Of a stretch of 64,000 nucleotides of DNA, positions 34,114-42,884 are shown one piece after another; within the stretch, counting starts at the first letter, position 1; every line of letters begins with the position of its first letter. Source of the DNA: Actinomadura violacea (GTDB lineage: Bacteria > Actinomycetota > Actinomycetes > Streptosporangiales > Streptosporangiaceae); assembly GCF_017573465.1 (NCBI RefSeq), contig NZ_JAGEPF010000011.1, forward strand, positions 186,001 to 250,000, given 5' to 3'. The position numbers were made by a program, and so were the translations under genes. The notes below the pieces were generated by a model. It was given only the letters and a program-made list of their open reading frames with translations. It searched no databases and was not told where the DNA came from.

Positions 34114-34959
34114 TCAGAGGTGCGGGGCGATCACCACTCCGAGCATGCCGGGGCCGACGTGGGCGCCGATGACGGGGCCGACCTCGCCCACGTAGACGTC
34201 CTCGACGTGCGGGATGCGCTCGCGGAGCCGGGCGGCGAGGGCGTCGGCGCGGTGGGCGGCGGCGAGGTGCTGGACGCCGAGGTCGACGCGGCGGGCGCCC
34301 GCCTCCTCGACGGCGATCTCCTCCAGCCGGGCCAGGGCCCGGGCGGCCGTGCGGACCTTCTCCAGCGGGATGATCCGGCCGCCGGCGATGTCCAGGAGGG
34401 GCTTGACCATGAGCGCGGAGCCGAGCAGCGCGCCGGCGGCGCCGATCCGGCCGCCGCGGCGCAGGTGCTCGAGGGTGTCGACATAGAGCAGCGACCGGGA
34501 CATACCGGCGCGGCGCTCGGCGACGTCCGCGGCCGTCTCGGCGTCCGCGCCCGCCATCGCGGCGGCAGCCGCGGACAGCGCGGCGAGCCCGAGGCCCATC
34601 CCGATGGTCCCGCTGTCGACGACGTGGACGGGTACGGGCGCGTCTGCCGCGGCGAGGCGTGCGGCGGCGAGCGTCCCCGACATGGCGGGGGACAAATGGA
34701 CGGACACCACAGCGGTGGCGCCGGCCTCCGCGGCGCTCTCGTAAGCCTGGAGGAACCGTCCGGGCGAGGGGCGGGAGGTGGTGACGGGCCGCCGGTCTCG
34801 CAGCGCCCGGACCGCTTCCTCGCCGCTGATGTCCCCTTCATCGCGCATGGCGCCGCCAAGGGAGATCTGCATGGGGACGACGGTCAGCCCGTGCCGTTCG
34901 GCGAGCCCCGGCGGGAGGTAGGCGGTGGAATCCGTGACGACCGCGACGGCGCTGCCCAT
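34114..34959 (-). CDS. DegV family protein (fatty-acid-binding)
   Basis: A 281-aa cytosolic protein with the DegV/FakB fold, which binds one fatty acid and can present it to a fatty-acid kinase. Family marks are VAVVTDSTAYLPPG at the N-terminus, TSRPSPGRFLQAYE, VVSVHLSPAMSGT and the C-terminal GPVIGAHVGPGMLGVV. No FakA-type kinase is nearby. DegV-comEA-comEC is a common actinobacterial arrangement. Confidence 0.94.
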   Translation of the reverse strand: MGSAVAVVTDSTAYLPPGLAERHGLTVVPMQISLGGAMRDEGDISGEEAVRALRDRRPVTTSRPSPGRFLQAYESAAEAGATAVVSVHLSPAMSGTLAAARLAAADAPVPVHVVDSGTIGMGLGLAALSAAAAAMAGADAETAADVAERRAGMSRSLLYVDTLEHLRRGGRIGAAGALLGSALMVKPLLDIAGGRIIPLEKVRTAARALARLEEIAVEEAGARRVDLGVQHLAAAHRADALAARLRERIPHVEDVYVGEVGPVIGAHVGPGMLGVVIAPHL

Positions 34960-35013
34960 GAACGGGACATTACTCCCCGGTGCACGCCGCGGAACGTCCG
35001 CACCGCGAGGGAC

Positions 35014-36228
35014 TCAGGGCTGCACGGGGACGCCGCCGCGCCACACGCGCAGGGCCCGAAGCCCGAACGCCCAGGCGAACGCGCCCTCGTGATCGGCGTC
35101 CCAGAGCACGATGTCGGCGAGCATGCCGGGCGCCAGGGAGCCGCGGTCGCCGACGCGCAGGGCGGCGGCCCCGCCGAGGGTGGCGGCGCGCAGCGCCTCG
35201 GTGACGCTCAGCCCGAACATGGCGACGGACAGGCCGATGACCAGCGGCATCGAGGTGATGCCGCACTGGCCGGGGTTGTGATCGGTGCCGAGCGCGACGG
35301 TGACGCCGCGGTCGAGCATCTGCCGGACGGGCGCCGGGGCGCGGCTGCTGTTGAGGGCGCTGCCGGGGCAGACGGTGGCCGTGACGCCAGCGTGCGCGAG
35401 GGCCTTGATGTCGTCGTCGTTGGCCTGGGTGAGCAGGTCGGCGGAGGCGCAGCCGACCTCGGCGGCGACCTGCGCGGCGCCGATGCGCTCGTTGGCGCAG
35501 GCGTGCATGCGGGCCTTAAGCCCGGCGCGCTTGCCGGTGAGCAGCAGGGCGCGGGCCTCTTCCGCCGTGAAGTGGCCCTCGTCGCAGTAGACGTCGATCG
35601 AGTCCGCGCCCGCGACGGCGGCGTCGCCGGCCCACAGCCGGACGGCCTCGATGTAGTCGCGGCGGCGGCCGAAGAACTCCGGCGGGAGGATGTGCGCGGC
35701 GAGGAACGTCGCGTGGATGCGCGGCATGGACGGCTCGCCTTCGAGCGAGCGCAGCATCCGGATGTCGGCGAGCTCACCGTCGCGGGTGAGGTGGTAGCCG
35801 GTCTTGGCCTCGACGGTGGTAGTGCCGGCGAGGATCCACTGGCGCAGCCGCTCGCGGACGCCGTTGCACAGCGTCCAGGGGTCGGTGCCGCGGGTCACGG
35901 TGACGGTGGAGTTGACGCCGCCGCCGGCCGCGGCGATCGCCGAGTGCGACGACCCGCTGGTGCGCATCGCGAGCTCGGCCCAGCGGTTGCCCGCGTAGAC
36001 GGGGTGGGAGTGCGCGTCGATGAGGCCGGGGGTGACCAGGCCGCCGCCGAGGTTCTCGACGTGGTCGACGTCGACGATGTCGTCGATGATGCCGGGGACG
36101 CTCTGCGGGAGGTCCGAGGCGGGGCCCGCCCATACGATCCGGTCGTCGTGGATCAGTACGGCGGCGTTGCTGCAGACGTCGGTGCCCGTCCAGAGCCTGC
36201 CGATGTTCGTCAACAGCCGTACCGTCAT
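35014..36228 (-). CDS. hutI: Imidazolonepropionase
   Basis: A 404-aa amidohydrolase that opens imidazolone-5-propionate in histidine degradation. The metal-binding LIDAHSHPVYAGNRW block and substrate segments (TTVEAKTGYHL, HATFLAAHILPPEF, IDVYCDEGHFT, LGTDHNPGQC) identify it. Start ATG at 36228 is backed by a GGTGA SD and by alignment to the family start; an in-frame upstream ATG would add 38 non-family residues. No hutH or hutU is in the window, so it stands alone here. Specificity against other amidohydrolases is fairly secure. Confidence 0.9.
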   Translation of the reverse strand: MTVRLLTNIGRLWTGTDVCSNAAVLIHDDRIVWAGPASDLPQSVPGIIDDIVDVDHVENLGGGLVTPGLIDAHSHPVYAGNRWAELAMRTSGSSHSAIAAAGGGVNSTVTVTRGTDPWTLCNGVRERLRQWILAGTTTVEAKTGYHLTRDGELADIRMLRSLEGEPSMPRIHATFLAAHILPPEFFGRRRDYIEAVRLWAGDAAVAGADSIDVYCDEGHFTAEEARALLLTGKRAGLKARMHACANERIGAAQVAAEVGCASADLLTQANDDDIKALAHAGVTATVCPGSALNSSRAPAPVRQMLDRGVTVALGTDHNPGQCGITSMPLVIGLSVAMFGLSVTEALRAATLGGAAALRVGDRGSLAPGMLADIVLWDADHEGAFAWAFGLRALRVWRGGVPVQP

Positions 36229-36703
36229 AGGGTCACCGACCTGCTTGGGACGACGCGCCGCGCGGCGCGGTACCGGACGCTCTGAAGGAAGGGAGCACGG
36301 TGGGACGCAGCGGGCCGCCCGCACGCCGTCCGGTGTTCGCACCTGCCATCGATGGGGCCACCTGCTCTCGATCCGAAACGCCGACTGGGTGCCGGCGATT
36401 CACCGTTGGAGGGTCGGGTGGCCGGGCGACCACCGCTGGCAACAGACCGGAGATATCGGTTTCGTCACGGTAGTGCACTGAAGGCCCGCCCGACAAGCTC
36501 TGCCGGGCGGCGTCCGGCCGTCCGGACGCGAGCCGCAGGACGATCCGCGCACCCCTCGGTGTCCGGTCGCAGCGCATTGACAGCCATCACCCGCCCCCTA
36601 GCCCTTCGACCGTACGGATTTCAACGAGCTCGTCAAGCCGATTGGGGAACCTGTCACCGTTCGGCGACCGGGATCCGCCCGGCGCCCGATATTCGGACGG
36701 GCC
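36229..36703. other. Non-coding gap between hutI and hflX
   Basis: A 528-bp gap upstream of hutI in which no open reading frame has coding character. An AT-richer patch around 36440-36480 could hold the hutI promoter on the minus strand. A consensus -35 hexamer TTGACA sits at 36577-36582 on the plus strand, but no good -10 or downstream plus-strand gene follows. The last part holds the hflX terminator. Confidence 0.5.
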
Positions 36704-36727
36704 CAGACCGCCCTTTCGGACGGCCTG
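36704..36727 (-). terminator. hflX terminator hairpin
   Basis: On the minus-strand RNA, CAGGCCGUCC pairs with GGGCGGUCUG (ten pairs including two G-U) around a GAAA tetraloop. It begins 29 bases after the hflX stop codon. Confidence 0.65.
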
Positions 36728-36756
36728 AGCCCGTGCGACGGGTGATCGCGGACCGG

Positions 36757-38202
36757 TCAGACGATCTGCGCGGCGACCTCGTACCGGGACATTTCGCCCG
36801 CGAGGTCCTCCGGGACGCGCGCGTGCAGCAGCGTCCCCTCGGCGACGTGCTCCTGCTTGAGCACCTCGCCGCGGTCGTGCACCCGCGCGACCAGGTCGCC
36901 GCGCTCGTACGGCACCAGCGCGCGCACCTCGGCGTTCAGGCCCGGCAGGTCGGCCTCGACGGCCTCCCGCAGGTCCTCGATGCCGAACCCGGTGCGGGCG
37001 GAGACGACGACGCTGTGCGGCTCGCGCCGCTGCAGGCGGGCGATCGCCAGGTCGTCGGCCGCGTCCGCCTTGTTGATGACGATGATCTCCGGGATGGCGT
37101 CGGCGCCGATCTCGCGCAGCACCTCGCGGACGGCGTCGATCTGCGACTCGGGGTCGGCGTCGGAGCCGTCCACGACGTGCAGGATCAGCCCGGCGTCGGT
37201 GACCTCCTCCAGCGTCGAGCGGAACGCCTCGACGAGCTGGTGCGGCAGGTGCCGGACGAACCCGACGGTGTCGGCGAGGGTGTAGGCGCGGCCGCCCGGC
37301 GTCTCGGCGCGCCGGACGGTCGGGTCGAGGGTGGCGAACAGCGCGTTCTCCACCAGCACCCCGGCACCGGTGAGCCGGTTGAGCAGGGACGACTTGCCGG
37401 CGTTGGTGTAGCCGGCGATGGCGACGGCGGGCACCTCGTTGCGGCGCCGCTCGCCACGCTTGGTGTCGCGGGCCTTGGACATCTCGGCGATCTGGCGGCG
37501 CAGCTTGGCCATCCGGGTGCGGATCCGGCGCCGGTCCAGCTCGATCTTGGTCTCACCGGGCCCGCGGCCGCCGATGCCGACGCCGCCCGCGGCGCGCCCG
37601 CCGACCTGCCGGGACAGGTTGCCGCCCCAGCCGCGCAGGCGCGGCAGCAGGTAGTTCAGCTGGGCGAGCTCGACCTGCGCCTTGCCCTCGCGGCTCTTGG
37701 CGTGCTGGGCGAAGATGTCGAGGATCAGCGCGGTCCGGTCGATGACCTTGACCTGGACGGTCTCCTCCAGGTGCCGCAGCTGGCTGGGCGCCAGCTCGCC
37801 GTCGCAGATGACGGTGTCGGCGCCGGTCGCGATGACGACGTCGCGCAGCTCGGCGGCCTTGCCGGAGCCGATGTAGGTGGCCGGGTCGGGCCGGGACCGG
37901 CGCTGGACGAGTCCCTCGAGCACCTCCGAGCCCGCGGTCTCGGCGAGCAGCGCCAGCTCGCGCAGCGAGTTCTCGGCGTCCGCGGCGGTGCCCTCGGTCC
38001 ACACGCCGACGAGGACGACCCGCTCCAGCCGCAGGGCGCGGTACTCGACCTCGGTGACGTCGGTGAGCTCGGTGGACAGTCCCGCGACGCGGCGCAGTGC
38101 CCGCCGGTCCTCGAGGTCCAGCTCGCCGGTCATGGGATCGGCCTCGAGCTCGTCGAAGGTCCGGTCTTCGTGGGTCTGGTCTGCAGAGAAAGGTTGAGTC
38201 AT
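36757..38202 (-). CDS. hflX: GTPase HflX
   Basis: A 481-aa ribosome-associated GTPase that splits 70S/100S ribosomes under stress. It has the N-terminal HflX domain with the signature GRGPGETKIELDRRRIRTR, a coiled helix linking to the G domain, the P-loop GYTNAGKSSLLNRLTG, DTVGFVRHLP and NKAD. Start ATG at 38202 has a GAGGA SD; upstream in-frame ATG would add 22 atypical residues. In M. tuberculosis and Streptomyces it lies next to dapF-miaA, but here 15 kb separates them. Confidence 0.95.
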   Translation of the reverse strand: MTQPFSADQTHEDRTFDELEADPMTGELDLEDRRALRRVAGLSTELTDVTEVEYRALRLERVVLVGVWTEGTAADAENSLRELALLAETAGSEVLEGLVQRRSRPDPATYIGSGKAAELRDVVIATGADTVICDGELAPSQLRHLEETVQVKVIDRTALILDIFAQHAKSREGKAQVELAQLNYLLPRLRGWGGNLSRQVGGRAAGGVGIGGRGPGETKIELDRRRIRTRMAKLRRQIAEMSKARDTKRGERRRNEVPAVAIAGYTNAGKSSLLNRLTGAGVLVENALFATLDPTVRRAETPGGRAYTLADTVGFVRHLPHQLVEAFRSTLEEVTDAGLILHVVDGSDADPESQIDAVREVLREIGADAIPEIIVINKADAADDLAIARLQRREPHSVVVSARTGFGIEDLREAVEADLPGLNAEVRALVPYERGDLVARVHDRGEVLKQEHVAEGTLLHARVPEDLAGEMSRYEVAAQIV

Positions 38203-38443
38203 ATGTCCTCGGTAGAACGCCGCGGCGCGGCCGTATCTTCCCCGGGATCGTCTCACGGCCGTCCTCACCGGTCACGTGGTTATCGGACGCCCTCGCACCC
38301 GCGCGCCCGTCCCGTCGCCCGGACGGCGCCGCCGCGGTCGTGGATTGGCGGAATCGCGCGCGGGGAGGTCAACGGCACGGCGGGCCGGGCCCCGCTTTGA
38401 CCGGGCTCCGTACCGCCGAGTAGCGTTACTCCGTAAGACAGAA

Positions 38444-38464
38444 GTGGAATTTCACGATACGAAA
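38444..38464 (+). promoter_or_regulatory. Putative operator upstream of aceB
   Basis: An unusually AT-rich patch contains the near-palindrome GTGGAATTTCAC (38444-38455) overlapping TTTC-N7-GAAA (38450-38464). It ends 10 bases before the aceB start. Position suggests a repressor site or part of the leader; no regulator can be named. Confidence 0.35.
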
Positions 38465-38474
38465 GGGCGAGCAG

Positions 38475-40082
38475 ATGGCCGAACTGGAAGGTGTCGAGGT
38501 CAACGGGCCTCTCGGGGAGCGGTACGAGGAGATCCTGACGCCCGAGGCGCTCGGCCTGCTCGCCGCCCTGCAGCGTGAGCTGGGCGGCCGCCGCAAGGAG
38601 CTGCTGGCGGCCCGCGCCGAGCGGCAGCGCAGGCTGTCGGAGGGCGGGACGCTGGACTTCCTGCCCGAGACCGCGACGGTCCGCTCCGACGAGACCTGGC
38701 GGGTCGCCGACCCGGCGCCGGGCCTGGAGGACCGCCGGGTCGAGATCACCGGCCCCACCGACCGCAAGATGACCATCAACGCGCTGAACTCGGGCGCGAA
38801 GGTGTGGCTGGCCGACTTCGAGGACGCCAACACCCCGCTGTGGACCAACATGATCGAGGGGCAGCTGAACCTGCGCGACGCCCTCGACCGCACCATCGAC
38901 TTCACCGACGCCAAGTCGGGCAAGTCCTACGCCCTCAAGGACGACGCCGAGCTGGCCACCATCGTGGTCCGGCCCCGCGGCTGGCACATGGACGAGAAGC
39001 ACCTGCTGATCGACGGTGAGCCGATGTCGGGCTCGCTGTTCGACTTCGGGCTGTACCTCTTCCACAGCGCACGCCGGCAGCTGGCCAAGGGCAAGGGTCC
39101 CTACTTCTACCTGCCGAAGATGGAGAGCCACCTCGAGGCGCGGCTGTGGAACGACGCCTTCAACCTGGCCCAGGACTCCCTGGAGATCCCGCGCGGCACC
39201 GTCCGCGCGACCGTGCTGATCGAGACGATCCCGGCCGCGTTCGAGATGGAGGAGATCCTCTACGAGCTGCGCGACCACTCCGCGGGCCTGAACGCCGGCC
39301 GCTGGGACTACCTGTTCTCGGTCATCAAGAAGTTCCGTGACCGCGGCGCCGACTTCATCCTGCCCGAGCGCAACGCCATCACGATGACCGCGCCGTTCAT
39401 GCGCGCCTACACCGAGCTCCTCGTCCGCACCTGCCACAAGCGCGGCGCACACGCCATCGGCGGCATGGCCGCGTTCATCCCCTCCCGCAAGGACGAGGAG
39501 GTCAACAAGGTCGCGCTGGAGAAGGTCCGGGCCGACAAGACCCGCGAGTCCGGCGACGGGTTCGACGGCTCCTGGGTCGCCCACCCCGACCTCGTCCCGG
39601 TCTGCCGCGAGGTCTTCGACGGCGTGCTGGGCGACAAGCCCAACCAGCGCGACCGGCTCCGCGAGGACGTCACCGTCTCGGCCGCCGACCTGCTCAACAT
39701 CAAGGCGACCCCCGGCGACATCACCGAGGCCGGCGTGCGCAACAACATCGACGTCGCGCTGCGCTACCTCGCCACCTGGCTCAACGGCTCCGGCGCCGTC
39801 GCCATCCACAACCTCATGGAGGACGCCGCCACCGCGGAGATCTCCCGCTCGCAGGTGTGGCAGTGGATCTACAACGGCGTCTCCACCGCCGAGGGCAAGA
39901 AGATCACCAAGGAGTGGGTCGAGCAGCTCCTGGACGAGGAGCTCGCCAAGATCCGCGCCGAGCTGGGCGACGCCTACAACGAGCCGCGCTACAACCAGGC
40001 CGTGACCCTGTTCAAGGAGGTCACCCTGGCCGACGAGTACTCCGAGTTCCTCACCACCCCCGCCTACCAGCAGTTCCCGTAA
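38475..40082 (+). CDS. aceB: Malate synthase A
   Basis: A 535-aa glyoxylate-cycle enzyme that condenses glyoxylate with acetyl-CoA to malate in the cytosol. Family motifs include VWLADFEDANTP, VVRPRGWHMDEKHLLIDG, FYLPKMESHLEARLWND, VLIETIPAAFEMEEILYELRDH and GGMAAFIPSRKD. The length is typical of malate synthase A. No isocitrate lyase is in the window. The next genes are glcDEF, whose product glyoxylate is this enzyme's substrate. A double-hairpin repeat follows the stop codon, so it is probably transcribed separately. Confidence 0.97.
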   Translation: MAELEGVEVNGPLGERYEEILTPEALGLLAALQRELGGRRKELLAARAERQRRLSEGGTLDFLPETATVRSDETWRVADPAPGLEDRRVEITGPTDRKMTINALNSGAKVWLADFEDANTPLWTNMIEGQLNLRDALDRTIDFTDAKSGKSYALKDDAELATIVVRPRGWHMDEKHLLIDGEPMSGSLFDFGLYLFHSARRQLAKGKGPYFYLPKMESHLEARLWNDAFNLAQDSLEIPRGTVRATVLIETIPAAFEMEEILYELRDHSAGLNAGRWDYLFSVIKKFRDRGADFILPERNAITMTAPFMRAYTELLVRTCHKRGAHAIGGMAAFIPSRKDEEVNKVALEKVRADKTRESGDGFDGSWVAHPDLVPVCREVFDGVLGDKPNQRDRLREDVTVSAADLLNIKATPGDITEAGVRNNIDVALRYLATWLNGSGAVAIHNLMEDAATAEISRSQVWQWIYNGVSTAEGKKITKEWVEQLLDEELAKIRAELGDAYNEPRYNQAVTLFKEVTLADEYSEFLTTPAYQQFP

Positions 40083-40084
40083 CT

Positions 40085-40170
40085 CCCAGGGGGCACTCCC
40101 CTGGAACCCCCGTCACGACGGACGGGCCGTTTCCCGCTCCCCTGGAGCTCCGTGCGAAACGGCCCGTCCG
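40085..40170 (+). repeat. Dispersed double-hairpin intergenic repeat, copy 2
   Basis: It starts directly after the aceB stop. Hairpin one is CCAGGGG (40086-40092) / CCCCTGG (40098-40104). AACCCCCGT and CGACGGACG follow, then hairpin two pairs 40119-40133 with 40156-40170 (15 bp). It shares layout and long identical stretches with 7615-7704. A likely terminator for aceB. Confidence 0.75.
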
Positions 40171-40218
40171 ACGAGGGCGGGCGCGGCCCGATCTTGTCGT
40201 GCAGGCGGGGGCTGGAGG

Positions 40219-41679
40219 ATGGTGGAGGGGATGGAACCGGTACTGAAGGCGCTGGGCCTGCGGCTCGACGCGCTGCTCGGGCCCGATCGGGTGATCACCG
40301 ATCCGGTGCGGCTGCGCACGTACGAGTGCGACGGCCTCACCAACCACCGCTCGACGCCCGGGATCGTAGTGCTGCCCGACACCGCCGAGGAGATCGCGGC
40401 GATCGTGCGCGCGTGCGCGGAGGCGGGCGTCCCGTACGTGGCGCGCGGCTCCGGGACGGGCCTGTCGGGCGGCGCGCTGCCCCGCGCGGACGGCGTGCTG
40501 GTCGTCACGTCCCGGATGCGGCGGATCCTGGAGATCGACATCCCGGGGCAGCGGGCCGTGGTCGAGCCCGGCGTGATCAACCTGGACGTGACCCGCGCGG
40601 TGCGGCCGTACGGGTACTACTTCGCGCCCGATCCGTCCAGCCAGCAGATCTGCTCGGTCGGCGGGAACGTCGCGGAGAACTCCGGCGGCGCGCACTGCCT
40701 GAAGTACGGCTTCACCGCGCACCACGTGCTGGCCTGCGAGGTCGTGACGCCGGACGGCGAGCTGGTGGAGCTGTCGGCGGACGGTCCCGGCTACGACCTG
40801 CTCGGCGTGTTCGTCGGCGCGGAGGGCACGCTCGGCATCACCACCAAGATCACGGTGCGGCTGACGCGGGTGCCCGAGACCGTGCAGACGCTGCTCGCGG
40901 CGTTCGGCTCGATCGAGGCGGGCGGCACCGCGGTGTCGGCGATCATCGGCGCCGGGATGGTGCCGGCGGCGATCGAGATGATGGACGCGCTGTCGATCGA
41001 GGCGGCGGAGGCGGCGGTGCGCTGCGAGTACCCGCCGGGCGCGGGCGCGGTGCTGATCGTGGAGCTGGACGGCCCGGACGCCGAGGTCGCCGCGCAGTTC
41101 ACCGAGGTCGAGCGGCTGTGCCGGGACGCGGGCGCGTTCGAGATCCGGATCGCCGCGGACGACGCGGAGCGCGCGCTGATCTGGAAGGGCCGCAAGTCGG
41201 CGTTCGCGGCGGTCGGCCGGATCAGCCCCGCCTACCTGGTGCAGGACGGCGTCATCCCGCGCACCGCGCTGCCGCGGGTGCTGGCGCGGATCGACGCGCT
41301 GTCGGCGGAGTCGGGCGTGCGGGTGGCGAACGTGTTCCACGCCGGGGACGGCAACCTGCATCCGCTGGTGCTGTTCGACGACGCCGAGCCGGGCGCCGCG
41401 GAGCGCGCGGAGGAGGTGTCGGGCGCGATCCTCGACCTGTGCATCGAGCACGGCGGGTCCATAACGGGCGAGCACGGCGTGGGCGTCGACAAGTCCCGCT
41501 ACATGCCGCGGATGTTCACCGACACCGATCTGGACACCATGCAGATGGTCCGCTGCGGGTTCGATCCCGCGGGATTGTGCAACCCCGGGAAGGTCTTCCC
41601 TACACCGCGGTTGTGCGGCGAGGTCCCGGGCGTGCGGAAGGGCCCGCACCCGTATGAGGGAAAGGCGGACATCTTCTGA
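40219..41679 (+). CDS. glcD: Glycolate oxidase subunit GlcD (FAD-linked oxidase)
   Basis: A 486-aa flavoprotein, the catalytic subunit oxidising glycolate to glyoxylate. It has a PCMH-type FAD domain (PYVARGSGTGLSGGALPR, SVGGNVAENSGGAHCLKYG, GAEGTLGI) and a C-terminal oxidase domain with HAGDGNLHP and GGSITGEHGVG. The exact start is unsure: ATG 40219, GTG 40222 and ATG 40231 all lie close to GGAGG tracts. The stop overlaps the glcE ATG (TGATG). D-lactate dehydrogenases are similar; linkage to glcE, glcF and aceB favours glycolate. Confidence 0.92.
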   Translation: MVEGMEPVLKALGLRLDALLGPDRVITDPVRLRTYECDGLTNHRSTPGIVVLPDTAEEIAAIVRACAEAGVPYVARGSGTGLSGGALPRADGVLVVTSRMRRILEIDIPGQRAVVEPGVINLDVTRAVRPYGYYFAPDPSSQQICSVGGNVAENSGGAHCLKYGFTAHHVLACEVVTPDGELVELSADGPGYDLLGVFVGAEGTLGITTKITVRLTRVPETVQTLLAAFGSIEAGGTAVSAIIGAGMVPAAIEMMDALSIEAAEAAVRCEYPPGAGAVLIVELDGPDAEVAAQFTEVERLCRDAGAFEIRIAADDAERALIWKGRKSAFAAVGRISPAYLVQDGVIPRTALPRVLARIDALSAESGVRVANVFHAGDGNLHPLVLFDDAEPGAAERAEEVSGAILDLCIEHGGSITGEHGVGVDKSRYMPRMFTDTDLDTMQMVRCGFDPAGLCNPGKVFPTPRLCGEVPGVRKGPHPYEGKADIF

Positions 41680-42884
41680 TGCAGCCGTTGGACGCCCTGG
41701 CGAAGGTCTGCGGCGACGTCCGTACAGGTGAGCCCGCGGAGGGCGTGCTGGGCGTGCAGCCCGCGCTCGTCGCGGCGCCCGCGTCCGCGGCGGAGGCCGC
41801 GGAGGTGATGCGCGTCGCCGCCGAGCACGGCCTGTCCGTGGTGCCCCGCGGCGCCGAGACGCGACTCGACTGGGGGACGCCTCCAGACCGCTGCGACCTC
41901 CTGGTGGACACCCACCGGCTGAACAGGCTGGTCGAGCACGCCTCCGGCGACCTCGTCGCCACGGCGGAGGCGGGGCTGCCGCTCGAAACGCTCGCCGACA
42001 GGCTCGCGGAGAAGGGCCAACGGCTGTCCCTGGACGTTCCACTGCCCGGTTCCACGGTCGGCGGGACGATCGCCACCGCGGCCTCCGGCCCGCTCCGGAC
42101 GCTGTACGGGACGCCGCGCAACCTCGTCATCGGGCTCACGGTCGTCCGGGCGGACGGGAAGATCGCGCGGTCCGGCGGGAAGGTCGTCAAGAACGTCGCG
42201 GGGTATGACCTGGGGCGGCTGTTCTCCGGCTCGTACGGCACCCTCGGGCTCATCGTGGAGGCGACGTTCCGCCTCCATCCGGTGCCCGCCGCGACCGCGT
42301 GGGTCACCTGCCCGGTCAGCGGGCCGGAGGAGGCGCACGAGGCCGTTCAGACGGTCCTGCACTCCCCCGTGGCGCCCAGCGCCCTCGAATTCATCGGTCC
42401 GGGGACGGTCGCGGCGCTGCTGGAGGGCGTTCCGGACGGTGTCGCCGCGCGCGCTGGGCAGTTGGTAAAGCTGCTCGGTGACGAGGCCGAGATCACCGAG
42501 CAGGCACCGGACGACTGGGGCCGCTATCCGGACGGCACCACGCTCATCGACGTCGCCGCACCACCGCCTTCACTCCGCGAACTGATCGGCGTCGTCAACG
42601 GCATACAGCACGGCGTGGCGATGACATGGAGCGGCAGCGGACACGGACAGATCGGTCTCCCCTCCGGCCTGACCGCCGAGGAGGTCTCCGCGGCCCTCGG
42701 TGCGCTACGCGACGTCCTAGGCCGTCACAAGGGCGGCGCCGTCGTCCGCTATGCGCCGGAAGAAGTGCGCAATGAGATCGACCTGTGGGGGCCGGTGCCG
42801 GCCCTCGCGCTGATGCGCCGGGTCAAGGACCAGTTCGATCCCGATCACCGGCTGTCCCCCGGCCGCTTCGTGGGAGGAGTTTGA
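41679..42884 (+). CDS. glcE: Glycolate oxidase subunit GlcE (FAD-binding)
   Basis: A 401-aa FAD-binding subunit paralogous to GlcD but shorter. It keeps an FAD-binding PCMH fold (LPGSTVGGTIATAASGP, then SGGKVVKNVAGYDLGRLFSGSYGTLG) but lacks the HAGDGNxHP motif of GlcD's C-terminal domain, as expected for GlcE. One-base overlaps with both neighbours (TGATG) show translational coupling in glcDEF. It is probably membrane-associated through the complex, not by its own TM helix. Confidence 0.9.
   Translation: MQPLDALAKVCGDVRTGEPAEGVLGVQPALVAAPASAAEAAEVMRVAAEHGLSVVPRGAETRLDWGTPPDRCDLLVDTHRLNRLVEHASGDLVATAEAGLPLETLADRLAEKGQRLSLDVPLPGSTVGGTIATAASGPLRTLYGTPRNLVIGLTVVRADGKIARSGGKVVKNVAGYDLGRLFSGSYGTLGLIVEATFRLHPVPAATAWVTCPVSGPEEAHEAVQTVLHSPVAPSALEFIGPGTVAALLEGVPDGVAARAGQLVKLLGDEAEITEQAPDDWGRYPDGTTLIDVAAPPPSLRELIGVVNGIQHGVAMTWSGSGHGQIGLPSGLTAEEVSAALGALRDVLGRHKGGAVVRYAPEEVRNEIDLWGPVPALALMRRVKDQFDPDHRLSPGRFVGGV

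Noticed and set aside
36233..36577. Small minus-strand open frame of 114 codons in the hutI-hflX gap
   Set aside because: No ribosome binding site, no recognisable domain, mixed composition; it looks non-coding.
36577..36582. Consensus -35 TTGACA as promoter for an sRNA
   Set aside because: No acceptable -10 at 16-18 bp and no terminator-like structure downstream on that strand.
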